Assembly (NCBI GenBank): GCA_964592425.1
Contig: CAZQCG010000001.1
Coordinates: 62,001 to 126,000 of the forward strand
Length of the DNA: 64,000 nt
Origin: Viridilinea sp964592425
GTDB taxonomy: Bacteria > Chloroflexota > Chloroflexia > Chloroflexales > Chloroflexaceae
Direction: 5' to 3'
Position numbers and translations under genes: made by a program. Below are positions 17,877 to 25,652 of this stretch, in pieces (positions within the stretch are counted from its first letter, which is position 1; every line of letters begins with the position of its first letter). The notes below the pieces were generated by a model that saw nothing but the letters and a program-made list of their open reading frames with translations, was not told where the DNA came from and did no database searches.

Positions 17877-18227
17877 CTATTTGCGGACAGCCGGCTCGGT
17901 ACTCTCTTCGCCAAGGCGTGCCAGCATGGCCTGGGTATCGATTAAGTGGTTGTTGAAGATCGCACGAGCTACGTCGAGCAACTGGAAGATCATCGGGTCA
18001 CGCACGCGATAGAAGACAGTGGTGCCCTCTTTGCGCGAGTCAACCATATTCTTGTTGCGCAACACGGCCAACTGCTGCGACACGCTTGACTGATCCATCT
18101 CCATGGCGATCTGTAACTCCTGGACGCTTCGTTCACCGGCACGCAGCTGCTCGAGGATCACCAGGCGGGCCGGGTGGCCAAGCGCTTTGAAGAACTCGGC
18201 TTTGAAGCGGTGCAGAGGCTGGTTCAT
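17877..18227 (-). CDS. ArsR-family transcriptional regulator
   Basis: A 116-residue winged-helix repressor. FFKALGHPARLVILEQL and ELQIAMEMDQSSVSQQLAVLRNKNMV form the helix-turn-helix, and RKEGTTVFYRV the wing. There is no cysteine pair in the recognition helix, so a metal-sensing role like that of ArsR/SmtB is not supported; a redox- or metabolite-type sensor is possible. ATG at 18227 has GGGAGG four bases upstream. It is divergent from the SulP gene and heads the operon with malic enzyme, MFS and hemW, so both sides are likely targets. Confidence 0.88.
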   Translation of the reverse strand: MNQPLHRFKAEFFKALGHPARLVILEQLRAGERSVQELQIAMEMDQSSVSQQLAVLRNKNMVDSRKEGTTVFYRVRDPMIFQLLDVARAIFNNHLIDTQAMLARLGEESTEPAVRK

Positions 18228-18289
18228 CACGCCTCCCGCCAGGCCATGGGTTGGGGGTAAGTCAATGCGTTGCATGTGGGCATTTGCCT

Positions 18290-18317
18290 AGTGTAACAGC
18301 CTGTTGAGGGCTGTCAA
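18290..18317 (-). promoter_or_regulatory. Promoter of the arsR-malic enzyme operon
   Basis: Minus-strand TTGACA (18312-18317), 16-base spacer, TACACT (18290-18295). It is back-to-back with the plus-strand promoter of the SulP gene; together their -35 boxes form the palindrome CTGTCAA-N7-TTGACAG (18311-18331). Confidence 0.65.
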
Positions 18318-18324
18318 GCACCTG

Positions 18325-18354
18325 TTGACAGCCAGGCACTCTCTATGCTACACT
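18325..18354 (+). promoter_or_regulatory. Promoter of the SulP gene
   Basis: TTGACA (18325-18330), 18-base spacer, TACACT (18349-18354). The -10 box is identical to that of the divergent arsR promoter. The start of transcription would fall near 18361, just before a palindrome at 18379-18396. Confidence 0.65.
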
Positions 18355-18378
18355 CGATTTCGTAAATATGCAAATATC

Positions 18379-18396
18379 ATAGTATTTTCATACTAT
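18379..18396. promoter_or_regulatory. Candidate operator, inverted repeat ATAGTA-N6-TACTAT
   Basis: A perfect 6-bp inverted repeat with a six-base spacer in an AT-rich tract, lying between the SulP promoter and its start codon. Size, AT-richness and location next to an ArsR-family gene fit an operator of that family. Binding is inference. Confidence 0.5.
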
Positions 18397-18412
18397 ACGA
18401 GGAACCCGGCCC

Positions 18413-20188
18413 ATGTACGCTCTGCTCGCCCGTTTGCCGTTACTTGCGCTTCTGCGTCGTGAGTTTGCTGGCTATGCACGCCCTGCCTTTCAACGTGATC
18501 TGCTGGCGGGGGTGACGGTCGGTGCCGTCAGTCTGCCGCTGGCCCTGGCTTTCGGGGTCGCTTCGGGTGCCGACGCCCCCGCTGGTCTGGTCACGGCTAT
18601 CCTGGCCGGGATCATCATTGGGGGCCTGGGCGGGGCGGCTTACCAGATCAGTGGGCCGACCGGGGCCATGTCGGCGGTGTTGATCGTGATTGCCAGCAGC
18701 TATGGTCTGGAGGGCGTCTGGGTTGCTACGCTGCTGGCCGGGATCATGCTCATCCTGCTGGGCATCTTTCGCCTGGGACGCTATATCGCTTTCATCCCTT
18801 CGCCGGTGATCGCTGGCTTCACCAGTGGGATCGCGCTGATCATTGCCATTGGCCAGCTCGATAATGTGCTGGGCATCAGTACGCCCAAAGCAGAGAATGC
18901 CTTAGAGAAGTTACTGCACTACTTCACCCACCCGGTATTGCCCGACTGGCACGCGCTCATCCTGGCCGTTCTGGTTATGGCGACGATGATTGTAATGCCG
19001 CGCCTGAGCAAGACGATCCCCGGCTCGCTGGTCGGGATTGTGCTGGCCACCCTGGTAAGTACCGGTATGGGCTGGCAGGTGCCGATCATCGGTGCGATCC
19101 CTCCGACGATCTTGCTTGAGCAGCGCCTGACCTGGGCGAGCATCCCCTGGCAACACCTGAGCGACCTACTGGCCCCGGCGGTCTCCATTGCCGCCCTGGG
19201 CGCAATCGAGAGTCTCCTCTGCGGCTCGGTAGGCTCGACGATGAGTGGTAAACCGTTCGACAGCAATCAGGAGCTGATCGGCCAGGGCCTGGGCAACCTG
19301 ATCATCCCCTTCTTTGGCGGCGTGCCAGCCACGGCGGCGATTGCCCGTACCAGTGTGGCGATCAAGAGCGGCGCGGTGACCCGCGTGACCAGCTTTGTCC
19401 ACTCGGCCCTGTTCCTGCTGAGTGTCTTTGTGCTGGCGCCAGTGATCCGTCTGGTGCCGCTGGCTGCCCTGGGTGGGGTGCTGCTGGTGACGGCCTGGCG
19501 GATGAACGAGTGGGAGAGCATCCACTTCTTTGTCAATGCCCGCCTCAAGCATGCCTTGATCGGCTTCACCCTGACCATGCTCGCTACGGTTGCCCTCGAT
19601 CTGACCCAGGCCATCCTGATTGGTGTGGCCATCTCGGCGGTGATCTACCTGCGCCAGTCGGCTACCAATACCACCGTTACCAGTGCGCCGGTCAATGTAC
19701 AACAACTCCAGGCTCAGGGCATGCCGATCACCGTCTCCTGCCCGAGTATGCATGTCTATTACCTGACCGGCCCGGTCTTCTTCGGTAGTGTGACGACGGT
19801 GCTCGAAGCCTTTGAGATGGCAGGCGACTACCATAGCCTGATCATCAGTATGCGCGGCGTGCCGCTGATCGACGTGATGGGAGTACAAGCCCTACGCCAG
19901 ATCGTCGAAGAGCACCAGGCCCGCGGCGGCGAGGTACTCTTCACGGCGCTCCAGCCGGCGGTGATGGACATGTTCCAGCGAACCGAGTTGCTCGACCTGA
20001 TTGGGGTCAGGAACATCTACTGGAGTTCGGTCAACGCGATCATCGAACTGCACGAGCAGCGCATGGTCGGTGGCTGCCCGCGTTGTCACAACCATGGCGA
20101 GCAGTGCGCTGTTTTGCGTATGGCCCAGGCGCGCCTGGCGCATGAGGCTACCTCACCAGAGCCCCGTCCGGCCCCAGTGACAGGCTGA
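18413..20188 (+). CDS. SulP-family anion transporter with STAS domain
   Basis: A 591-residue SulP/SLC26 permease. The membrane part (about residues 20-415) has ten or more helices, beginning QRDLLAGVTVGAVSLPLALAFG, with the family's QISGPTGAMSAVL segment. A STAS domain follows (about 440-555; YYLTGPVFFGSVTTVLEAF, LIDVMGVQALRQIVE). The C-terminus has an extra cysteine-containing tail (GGCPRCHNHGEQC). It may carry sulfate or bicarbonate; the sequence does not decide. Divergent from the ArsR-family regulator with a palindrome in its leader, so regulation by that protein is plausible. Confidence 0.9.
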   Translation: MYALLARLPLLALLRREFAGYARPAFQRDLLAGVTVGAVSLPLALAFGVASGADAPAGLVTAILAGIIIGGLGGAAYQISGPTGAMSAVLIVIASSYGLEGVWVATLLAGIMLILLGIFRLGRYIAFIPSPVIAGFTSGIALIIAIGQLDNVLGISTPKAENALEKLLHYFTHPVLPDWHALILAVLVMATMIVMPRLSKTIPGSLVGIVLATLVSTGMGWQVPIIGAIPPTILLEQRLTWASIPWQHLSDLLAPAVSIAALGAIESLLCGSVGSTMSGKPFDSNQELIGQGLGNLIIPFFGGVPATAAIARTSVAIKSGAVTRVTSFVHSALFLLSVFVLAPVIRLVPLAALGGVLLVTAWRMNEWESIHFFVNARLKHALIGFTLTMLATVALDLTQAILIGVAISAVIYLRQSATNTTVTSAPVNVQQLQAQGMPITVSCPSMHVYYLTGPVFFGSVTTVLEAFEMAGDYHSLIISMRGVPLIDVMGVQALRQIVEEHQARGGEVLFTALQPAVMDMFQRTELLDLIGVRNIYWSSVNAIIELHEQRMVGGCPRCHNHGEQCAVLRMAQARLAHEATSPEPRPAPVTG

Positions 20189-20198
20189 GTAACCGGGG

Positions 20199-21110
20199 CT
20201 ACTGACTCACTTGATGTGCATAGGCTTCAAGCTGAGCCGCCGAGATCAGGCCGTCGCTGGTCGCCCGCAGGCTACATGCGTGCCGTGCCGCAATCTGGCC
20301 ACGAATAATGCTCTCTGTCAATGGACGGCCCTCCAGCACATAGCTGCTGAGAAAGCCCACGGCCAGGCTATCACCGGCACCGTTGGTATCGATCACCGGC
20401 AGATCCAGGTGTGGTGGCGGGAAGAAATTGATGCCCGTGGCAGTCCCAACTGCACAGCCATGGGCACCCATCCCCACCACCACCGTCAGTTCAGGATGGC
20501 GTTCAAGCAGGACATGCACCAGTTCACCCGGCGGGTGGTTGACTGCTGAGCAGAAGACGACGGTCGCTGCGGCGATGAAATCGGCGCGGTAGGGATCATC
20601 CAGATCAACCAGGTCTTGCAGGTCGCAGGCGATGGTCAGGCCGAGGCTTTGGGCGAGGGGCAGCAGTCGGCGGGCCCAGTTGGGCAGGTTGACATGGGCC
20701 AGGCGCGCCCCGCTGAGCACCCGCTGGCAGAGCTCGAGATCGGGAACGAGCTGCATATGGCCTTTGCCGTCATAGAAGTTCTTGCGCCGTCCGTCGCGGT
20801 ACATGAAATTGACGCTGCGGGCGGTGCCAGCAGAGTCGATCCAGAGGGCCTGTGTATCAATCCCGTCGTGGGCCAGCACTTCGCGGATGTAGTGGCCACC
20901 GGGGTCGTTGCCGACGTGGCCGATAAAGGCAGTGGTATAACCAAGGGCGGCATAGCCGCGGGCGGCGTAGCCGCCCGCCTGGCCGACATAATCGAGGTTC
21001 TCGGTAAAGTTGGCCTCGACCTCCCAGTTGATCGCCTCACCGTAGGGGTAAACGTTGGTGTCGATGCCAATATTACCGACGACGACAACTTCTGCTTGAT
21101 TGTTTGACAT
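20199..21110 (-). CDS. PfkB-family carbohydrate/nucleoside kinase
   Basis: A 303-residue ribokinase-family sugar kinase. The N-terminus has VVVGNIGIDTNVYPYGE, the substrate region GQAGGYAARGYAALGY, and the ATP/anion-hole motif VIDTNGAGDSLAVGFL with the catalytic Asp. The sugar or nucleoside cannot be read from these motifs. It is convergent with SulP (ten bases between stops) and divergent from moaD; no operon partner. Confidence 0.85.
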   Translation of the reverse strand: MSNNQAEVVVVGNIGIDTNVYPYGEAINWEVEANFTENLDYVGQAGGYAARGYAALGYTTAFIGHVGNDPGGHYIREVLAHDGIDTQALWIDSAGTARSVNFMYRDGRRKNFYDGKGHMQLVPDLELCQRVLSGARLAHVNLPNWARRLLPLAQSLGLTIACDLQDLVDLDDPYRADFIAAATVVFCSAVNHPPGELVHVLLERHPELTVVVGMGAHGCAVGTATGINFFPPPHLDLPVIDTNGAGDSLAVGFLSSYVLEGRPLTESIIRGQIAARHACSLRATSDGLISAAQLEAYAHQVSQ

Positions 21111-21136
21111 AAAAATCTTCCGGTAACTGCGGAGAA

Positions 21137-21145
21137 TGTTATACT
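21137..21145 (+). promoter_or_regulatory. Extended -10 promoter element upstream of moaD
   Basis: TG-T-TATACT (TG at 21137-21138, TATACT 21140-21145) is an extended -10 box about 40 bases before the moaD start. No good -35 box is present, as is usual for extended -10 promoters. Confidence 0.5.
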
Positions 21146-21186
21146 ACATGATACCGAGATTCAGCAAGATGATCGACAGGGCAAGC

Positions 21187-21465
21187 ATGAACGTGAACTT
21201 CTACGCGACGCTGCGCCCAATTGTGGGCGGGCGCACGGTCGAGCTTGATCTCCCCACAGGGGTAACCGTGCGTGAGTTGGTAGCCGCCCTGGTTGAGCAG
21301 TGGCCGCCGCTACGGGCCCAGCTGCTTGATGAGCAGGGTGAGCTCTACCGCCACGTCCACGTCTTTGTCAACGGGCGTGATGCGCCCTATGGCGAGGGGG
21401 GCATGGCGCGAGTGATTGGCCAGGAGGATGTGATCGACGTCTTCCCGGCCGTAGCGGGGGGCTGA
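21187..21465 (+). CDS. MoaD/ThiS-family sulfur carrier protein
   Basis: A 92-residue ubiquitin-like sulfur carrier. It begins MNVNFYATLRPIVGGRTVELD and ends DVIDVFPAVAGG with the C-terminal Gly-Gly that is adenylated and thiocarboxylated in this family. It donates sulfur for pterin dithiolene (molybdopterin/tungstopterin) formation. The ATG at 21187 is chosen because it gives the usual family N-terminus; in-frame ATGs exist 33 and more bases upstream. The next gene overlaps by one base. The position beside an aldehyde:ferredoxin oxidoreductase suggests a carrier dedicated to its tungsten cofactor. Confidence 0.88.
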   Translation: MNVNFYATLRPIVGGRTVELDLPTGVTVRELVAALVEQWPPLRAQLLDEQGELYRHVHVFVNGRDAPYGEGGMARVIGQEDVIDVFPAVAGG

Positions 21466-21728
21466 TGCAGGTTGACCTTGACACACCGATCCGCGGCGTG
21501 CCCCTCTGGCTGCTGCGTGAGTACCTGGAAGAGCTAGGTGGCACAGCCCACAGCCCTGAAGAGGTGCATGGGCCGGGTTGGCAGGTGCGTCTGAGCCAGC
21601 TTGAGCCCTTTCAACTCGGCTCGCTGCGGGTAGGCCAGGTGGGCCTGGCCTTCAGCGGCACCCCAGAGGCCCTGGCCCCCCTACGCGCAACCCTTGGGCG
21701 CAAACTGCTGACCAGGGGCGGAGGGTGA
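21465..21728 (+). CDS. Small protein of unknown function coupled to moaD
   Basis: An 87-residue protein I do not recognise. It starts one base inside the moaD stop (TGATG), so translation is coupled. Visible features: a short N-terminal helix (GVPLWLLREYLEELGG), a basic/acidic middle (VHGPGWQVRLSQLEPF) and strand-like LGSLRVGQVGLAFSGTPEALAPLRATL, ending in Gly-Gly-Gly. An alpha/beta small domain is plausible. Its tight link to moaD and to the aldehyde:ferredoxin oxidoreductase gene suggests a role with pterin sulfur transfer or cofactor insertion, but that is context only. Confidence 0.6.
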   Translation: MQVDLDTPIRGVPLWLLREYLEELGGTAHSPEEVHGPGWQVRLSQLEPFQLGSLRVGQVGLAFSGTPEALAPLRATLGRKLLTRGGG

Positions 21729-21820
21729 GCCAGAGCCCAGCATCGGCCATACCAGCTTGACCATAGGCTTCTGGTTTTTGTGCTGGCTGCGAAAGGCACA
21801 GCCAACGCCTGTAACGGAGA

Positions 21821-21862
21821 AACTTCGTTCACACACTACTCATATAGTGTGTGAACGAAGTT
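21821..21862. terminator. Bidirectional hairpin terminator
   Basis: A perfect 18-bp stem with a six-base loop (21839-21844), flanked by a run of T at 21861-21865 on the plus side and A-rich bases on the other. It lies between the convergent moaD unit and the aldehyde:ferredoxin oxidoreductase gene and is the strongest terminator in the window. Confidence 0.9.
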
Positions 21863-21931
21863 TTTGCATTTCTGGCAGCGCGTGCCGCTGGCCCACATGC
21901 GGGCGGGAGGCCCGCGCACCCAGGGTGGTAA

Positions 21932-23746
21932 CTACACCACCTCAAGCTCGGCGAGCTTGCTCTCGGGCACTACTCCGTTGCTCCAGCCACGAGCCGCGTA
22001 GTACTCGGCGAGCATCTGATCAAGCTCACAGACATGGCCGATCGAGCCACCCATGGTCGAGGGCTCCTTGGTGAAGCGGTCGGGCAAGTAGTCACTGCCT
22101 TCACCGAGGCCAGCCAGGTTGTTGAAGCGGCGCTCGAGGTTGTAGATACGCTCACCGGCACGCAGGACATCCTCGGCAGTGAAGGTGACGCCGGTGTAGG
22201 CGGCGTACTGCTGGGCGTACTCATCGGCACCCTGGGCGAAGGCGCTGAATTTGCAGAGGTCGAGGCTGTCAGAGAAGGCGTGCAGATCCTGCAGCAGCTT
22301 GGTCAGCTCGCCCTTGCCTTTCCACTCGAGCGGGTCGGCCTTGAGCGGAATCACACCCAACTCGACGGCCGGGGTATAGGCGCGCAGGTGGCAGGCCCCG
22401 CGGTTGCTGGTGGCATAGGCGATGCCCATCCCCTTGAGCCCGCGCGGGTCGTAGGCCGGGATAGCCTGGCCTTTGACGGTCATCGAAAGCTCAGGATGGC
22501 CGTAGTGGGCCGCCACGCGGGCCGGGCCTTCGGCCAGGATATCACCGACTCCCTGGCGCAGAGCGATCTTCTCTGCCCACTCAACCATGGTCATCTGGTC
22601 GCCCCAGGCAAGCGGGCCACCACCATTAGTCGCCCCACGCTGCGAAAGCTCCATATAGACCGAGAAGACGTTGCCCAGTTCGATCGGATCCATTCCGTAG
22701 TCGTTGCACTGGTCGATCAGCTTGGCCACACTGTTGATGTCGCTGTTGTCGCAGTTAGCACCAAGAGCCCAGGCTGGCTCGTACTCAACACTCTCCATGC
22801 GCAGACCCTTCCAGGGCCCCTCCTTGATCTCAACCTCCTTCTTACAGGCGACCGGGCAGGCGTGGCAGGTCGGGTTATCGACCAGGATATTGGCATTGAC
22901 ATATTCGCCGCTGATCAGCTCGGCGCGCTCACCAAAGGAGGTAACCTGGCTGTTCTTGGCGGGCAGGGCACCGATGGTGCTGGTGATATTCATCAGCACG
23001 TTAGTGCCATAGACCGAGAGGCCACCTTTTTTCGGCGAGGTGATGAACTGCTCGTCCATAATTGCGCCAAGGGCACGCTTGTGGGCAGCCTTCCAACCCT
23101 CGCGGTCGTTTGCCTTGGGAATATTCTTGCTGGCCTTGATCACAATCGCCTTGAGCATTTTGCTGCCGCCCACGGCCCCGGTGCCACCGCGTCCGGCTGC
23201 CCGGTCATTCTCGTTGACCCAGCCAGCATAGCGAATCAGGTTCTCGCCAGCCGGACCAATCGCCATGACACTCAGATCCTTCTCGCCATGGCGCTCCTTC
23301 ATAATCCGCATCGTCTCGTGAATGCCCTTGCCCCACAGATCGCTGGCATCACGCAATTCAGCAGTGCCATGCTCAATGTAGAGATAGACCGGGCCGCTGG
23401 CCTTGCCGGTAACGACAAGCCCATCCAAACCGGCCCAGCGCAGGCGGGCGGCCGACCAGCCGCCGATGTGGCTGTCAGTGACCGTGCCGGTCAAGGGCGA
23501 CTTGGTGACTACCGCCTGCCGCCCGCTCATGTTGGCATCGGTACCGGTGAGCGGCCCATTCATGAAGCAGAGCATGTTCGCCGGGCTCAATGGATCCACT
23601 TCGGGCCCATTTTCGAAGACATAGCGTACGCCGAGACCACGCGCACCAATGTAGAGACGGGCCCAATCCTCGGGGATGGGACGGTAGTCGATCGTCGCGG
23701 CGCTCAGGTCAACGTGGGCGATCCGGTTGGCAAAGCCTCCAAGCAT
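21932..23746 (-). CDS. Aldehyde:ferredoxin oxidoreductase (tungsten enzyme family)
   Basis: A 604-residue AOR-family enzyme, which oxidises aldehydes to acids with ferredoxin at a tungstopterin site. The [4Fe-4S] ligands are visible as Cys294, Cys297, Cys301 (CHACPVAC) and Cys498 (SLDLCKFS). RGGTGAVGGSKMLKAI and AYDPRGLKGMGIAYATSNRGACH are family signatures. AAGGAGG gives a strong ribosome site directly before the ATG. The gene has its own promoter and an approximately 180-base structured leader. A moaD-type carrier gene lies convergent downstream. Which aldehyde is used, or whether this is a related benzoyl-CoA or glyceraldehyde-type member, cannot be told. Confidence 0.93.
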   Translation of the reverse strand: MLGGFANRIAHVDLSAATIDYRPIPEDWARLYIGARGLGVRYVFENGPEVDPLSPANMLCFMNGPLTGTDANMSGRQAVVTKSPLTGTVTDSHIGGWSAARLRWAGLDGLVVTGKASGPVYLYIEHGTAELRDASDLWGKGIHETMRIMKERHGEKDLSVMAIGPAGENLIRYAGWVNENDRAAGRGGTGAVGGSKMLKAIVIKASKNIPKANDREGWKAAHKRALGAIMDEQFITSPKKGGLSVYGTNVLMNITSTIGALPAKNSQVTSFGERAELISGEYVNANILVDNPTCHACPVACKKEVEIKEGPWKGLRMESVEYEPAWALGANCDNSDINSVAKLIDQCNDYGMDPIELGNVFSVYMELSQRGATNGGGPLAWGDQMTMVEWAEKIALRQGVGDILAEGPARVAAHYGHPELSMTVKGQAIPAYDPRGLKGMGIAYATSNRGACHLRAYTPAVELGVIPLKADPLEWKGKGELTKLLQDLHAFSDSLDLCKFSAFAQGADEYAQQYAAYTGVTFTAEDVLRAGERIYNLERRFNNLAGLGEGSDYLPDRFTKEPSTMGGSIGHVCELDQMLAEYYAARGWSNGVVPESKLAELEVV

Positions 23747-23930
23747 GCGGGTTCCTCCTTGAACTCAACTGACAGGGGCATGGATCTGAAGCGATCACAG
23801 TGGCCATACTGTGACAAGCTACGCGGGGAACAACCGGAGACTATCAAACCAAGTTTGATAGTTACGGCCAGACAGGGGCTACCGATCAGCGCGGATGGTT
23901 CCAGGGAAAAAAGGTTCTGGTTCGAGTGTA
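23747..23930 (-). promoter_or_regulatory. Structured 5' leader of the aldehyde:ferredoxin oxidoreductase gene
   Basis: From the predicted transcription start near 23930 to the ATG at 23746 the leader is about 180 bases. It contains a 10-bp perfect hairpin with a three-base loop (23840-23862, arms ACTATCAAAC) and a 7-bp perfect hairpin (23795-23814, arms TCACAGT). Length and structure fit a cis-regulatory RNA; a molybdenum/tungsten-cofactor riboswitch would make sense here, but I could not match its consensus core. Confidence 0.45.
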
Positions 23931-23936
23931 GTATTC

Positions 23937-23965
23937 ATTATGCACAGCGCTACAGCGATTGTCAA
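23937..23965 (-). promoter_or_regulatory. Promoter of the aldehyde:ferredoxin oxidoreductase gene
   Basis: Minus-strand TTGACA (23960-23965), 17-base spacer, CATAAT (23937-23942): a perfect -35 and a five-of-six -10. Confidence 0.75.
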
Positions 23966-23983
23966 CCGTGACACGCACCCTGG

Positions 23984-25501
23984 TTAGGGCAGATCGGCGC
24001 GCAGCGTATGCTTCTGTACTTTGCCCATGGCATTGCGCGGCAGGGCTGCACTGAAATGGATGGCCCGTGGACGTTTGTAGGCCGCCAGGCGTTCACGGCA
24101 AAAGGCTGCCAACTCGTCGGGCGTAGGCGGGCGAGTGGGTTCGGTCGGCACAATCACCGCCACCACCTGTTCACCGAAGTCGGGGTCGGGCATACCAAGC
24201 ACGGCACACTCGGCAACACCAGGGTGGGTTAGCAGTAACTCCTCGACCTCACGCGGGTAGATGTTATAGCCCCCACTGATGATCAACTCACGCGCCCGCC
24301 CGGTAAGGGTATAGTAGCCATCGAGGCTACGCCAACCCAGGTCACCGGTGTTGAACCAGCCGTCGGCATCAAAGACCTCGGCGGTAGCCTCGGGATTACG
24401 CCAGTAGCCAGCGAAAAGGTGTGGGCCACGTACCTGGATCTCGCCGATGGAGCCATCGGACAATGGCAGACTGCTTTTTATGTCAACTACTCGTGCCTCC
24501 TGGCCGGGGAACGGCCCACCGACGGTGCCGGGCCGTCGTTCGCCCTCCAGCGGGTTGGTCAGATTCATACCGGTCTCGGTCATCCCGTAGCGTTCAAGGA
24601 TCTGCTGGCCGAACTGCTGCTCGAACTCGCTGAAGGTCTGCGGGCTGAGGGCTGCCGATCCGGAGACAAAGAGTCGTACTGGCCCTGCCTCTACCCGCTC
24701 TTCGGCCTGGCGTGCGGCTTCCAGCAGGCGGGTATAGATCGTCGGCACGCCGAAGAACATACTACAGGCACCGCTACGCAGCCTCGCAAGCACCTCGGCG
24801 GGCTCGAAACGTGAGCGCAGTTCAAGGCTAGCCCCGGCCATCAGCGTGCCATGCACCCCAACCCCCAGGCCGTGGATATGAAAAAGCGGCAGCACCAACA
24901 GCAGCCGGTCGTTGGACGACCAGCCCCAGGCGGCAACAATTGCCGCGCTGTTGGCAGCAAGACAGCCATGGGTCAGCATCGCGCCCTTCGAGCGTCCGGT
25001 GGTGCCCGAGGTATAGGCGAGGATGGCCAGGTCGGTGGGTGCAGGTAGCATGGGGGGGGCATGCTCAGGCTGGACAGACACGCCGGGAGGCAGCAGTTGC
25101 GCAGGCTCAACCAGCAACTGGGTATAGTTACCTTCAGCATCAAGCCTGCCCAACTGTTCGGCCCCGACTGCATCGCTAACCACCACCCGAGGCTCGCTAT
25201 CGCTGAGAATATGTTCAAGTTCGACCTGGCGGTACTGGTTATTGATCAACACGGCTGCCGCACCAGCGGCGTGGGCCCCCAGGTAGGCCCCCAGAAAGGC
25301 TGGCCCGTTGGCCAGGTAGAGCCCCACCCGATCTCCGTGGCGCAGGCCAAGGCCAGTATAGTGGCTGGCCCAGGCCGCCGCCGCCGCAACGATGTCGCGG
25401 TAACTGAAGCTATAGTCATCCCAGATCAGGCATGGCCGTTGCGGATCGCCAGCAGCATGGGCGACAAGCGCGGCGAGGAGCGAGTTTGGCCGACGGATCA
25501 T
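23984..25501 (-). CDS. Acyl-CoA synthetase, probably malonyl-CoA synthetase-like
   Basis: A 505-residue AMP-forming (ANL superfamily) CoA ligase. Motifs: LAYTSGTTGRSKGAMLTH (P-loop), ERYGMTETGMNLTNPLEGER, the hinge GRARELIISGGYNIYP and the C-terminal catalytic lysine in ALPRNAMGKVQKH. The segment after YGMTET is close to that of MatB malonyl-CoA synthetases, so malonate is the first guess; medium-chain acids cannot be excluded. ATG at 25501 is chosen because AAGGAAG lies six bases upstream, while the frame runs open to 25567. It lies 230 bases upstream of, and on the same strand as, the AOR gene, which has its own promoter. Confidence 0.85.
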   Translation of the reverse strand: MIRRPNSLLAALVAHAAGDPQRPCLIWDDYSFSYRDIVAAAAAWASHYTGLGLRHGDRVGLYLANGPAFLGAYLGAHAAGAAAVLINNQYRQVELEHILSDSEPRVVVSDAVGAEQLGRLDAEGNYTQLLVEPAQLLPPGVSVQPEHAPPMLPAPTDLAILAYTSGTTGRSKGAMLTHGCLAANSAAIVAAWGWSSNDRLLLVLPLFHIHGLGVGVHGTLMAGASLELRSRFEPAEVLARLRSGACSMFFGVPTIYTRLLEAARQAEERVEAGPVRLFVSGSAALSPQTFSEFEQQFGQQILERYGMTETGMNLTNPLEGERRPGTVGGPFPGQEARVVDIKSSLPLSDGSIGEIQVRGPHLFAGYWRNPEATAEVFDADGWFNTGDLGWRSLDGYYTLTGRARELIISGGYNIYPREVEELLLTHPGVAECAVLGMPDPDFGEQVVAVIVPTEPTRPPTPDELAAFCRERLAAYKRPRAIHFSAALPRNAMGKVQKHTLRADLP

Positions 25502-25542
25502 TGAAGCTTCCTTGACTTGTCCCATAGTCTGTCGATACGCTC

Positions 25543-25548
25543 TATAAT
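25543..25548 (+). promoter_or_regulatory. -10 box of the 5'-nucleotidase gene
   Basis: A perfect TATAAT about 105 bases before the start codon. The only good -35 candidate, TTGACT (25512-25517), is 25 bases away, too far for a classical promoter, so only the -10 is claimed. Confidence 0.4.
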
Positions 25549-25652
25549 AGCCACACACCTTGTCCAACTATCAGGTGGGTGGCTATCACCTGAATCGTCT
25601 GCCGTTATCGTATGGTTTTGTGTCTACCTACAACAAGGTGAGAGGAGTTTGC

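Noticed and set aside
23747..23930. Identification of the AOR leader as a Moco/Tuco riboswitch
   Set aside because: Hairpins are present, but I could not match the conserved core by eye, so only a structured leader is claimed.
23926..23946. GTAGT-N11-ACAGC near the AOR promoter as another copy of the bch motif
   Set aside because: The right half matches at three of five positions only, and the gene is not a pigment gene.
22034..23971. A 645-codon open frame opposite the aldehyde:ferredoxin oxidoreductase gene
   Set aside because: The opposite strand encodes a complete enzyme with intact cluster ligands. Long antisense frames are a side effect of GC-rich codon use, and the product resembles nothing.
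25512..25548. Full promoter TTGACT with TATAAT before the 5'-nucleotidase gene
   Set aside because: The spacer is 25 bases, too long for a working pair; only the -10 box was kept.
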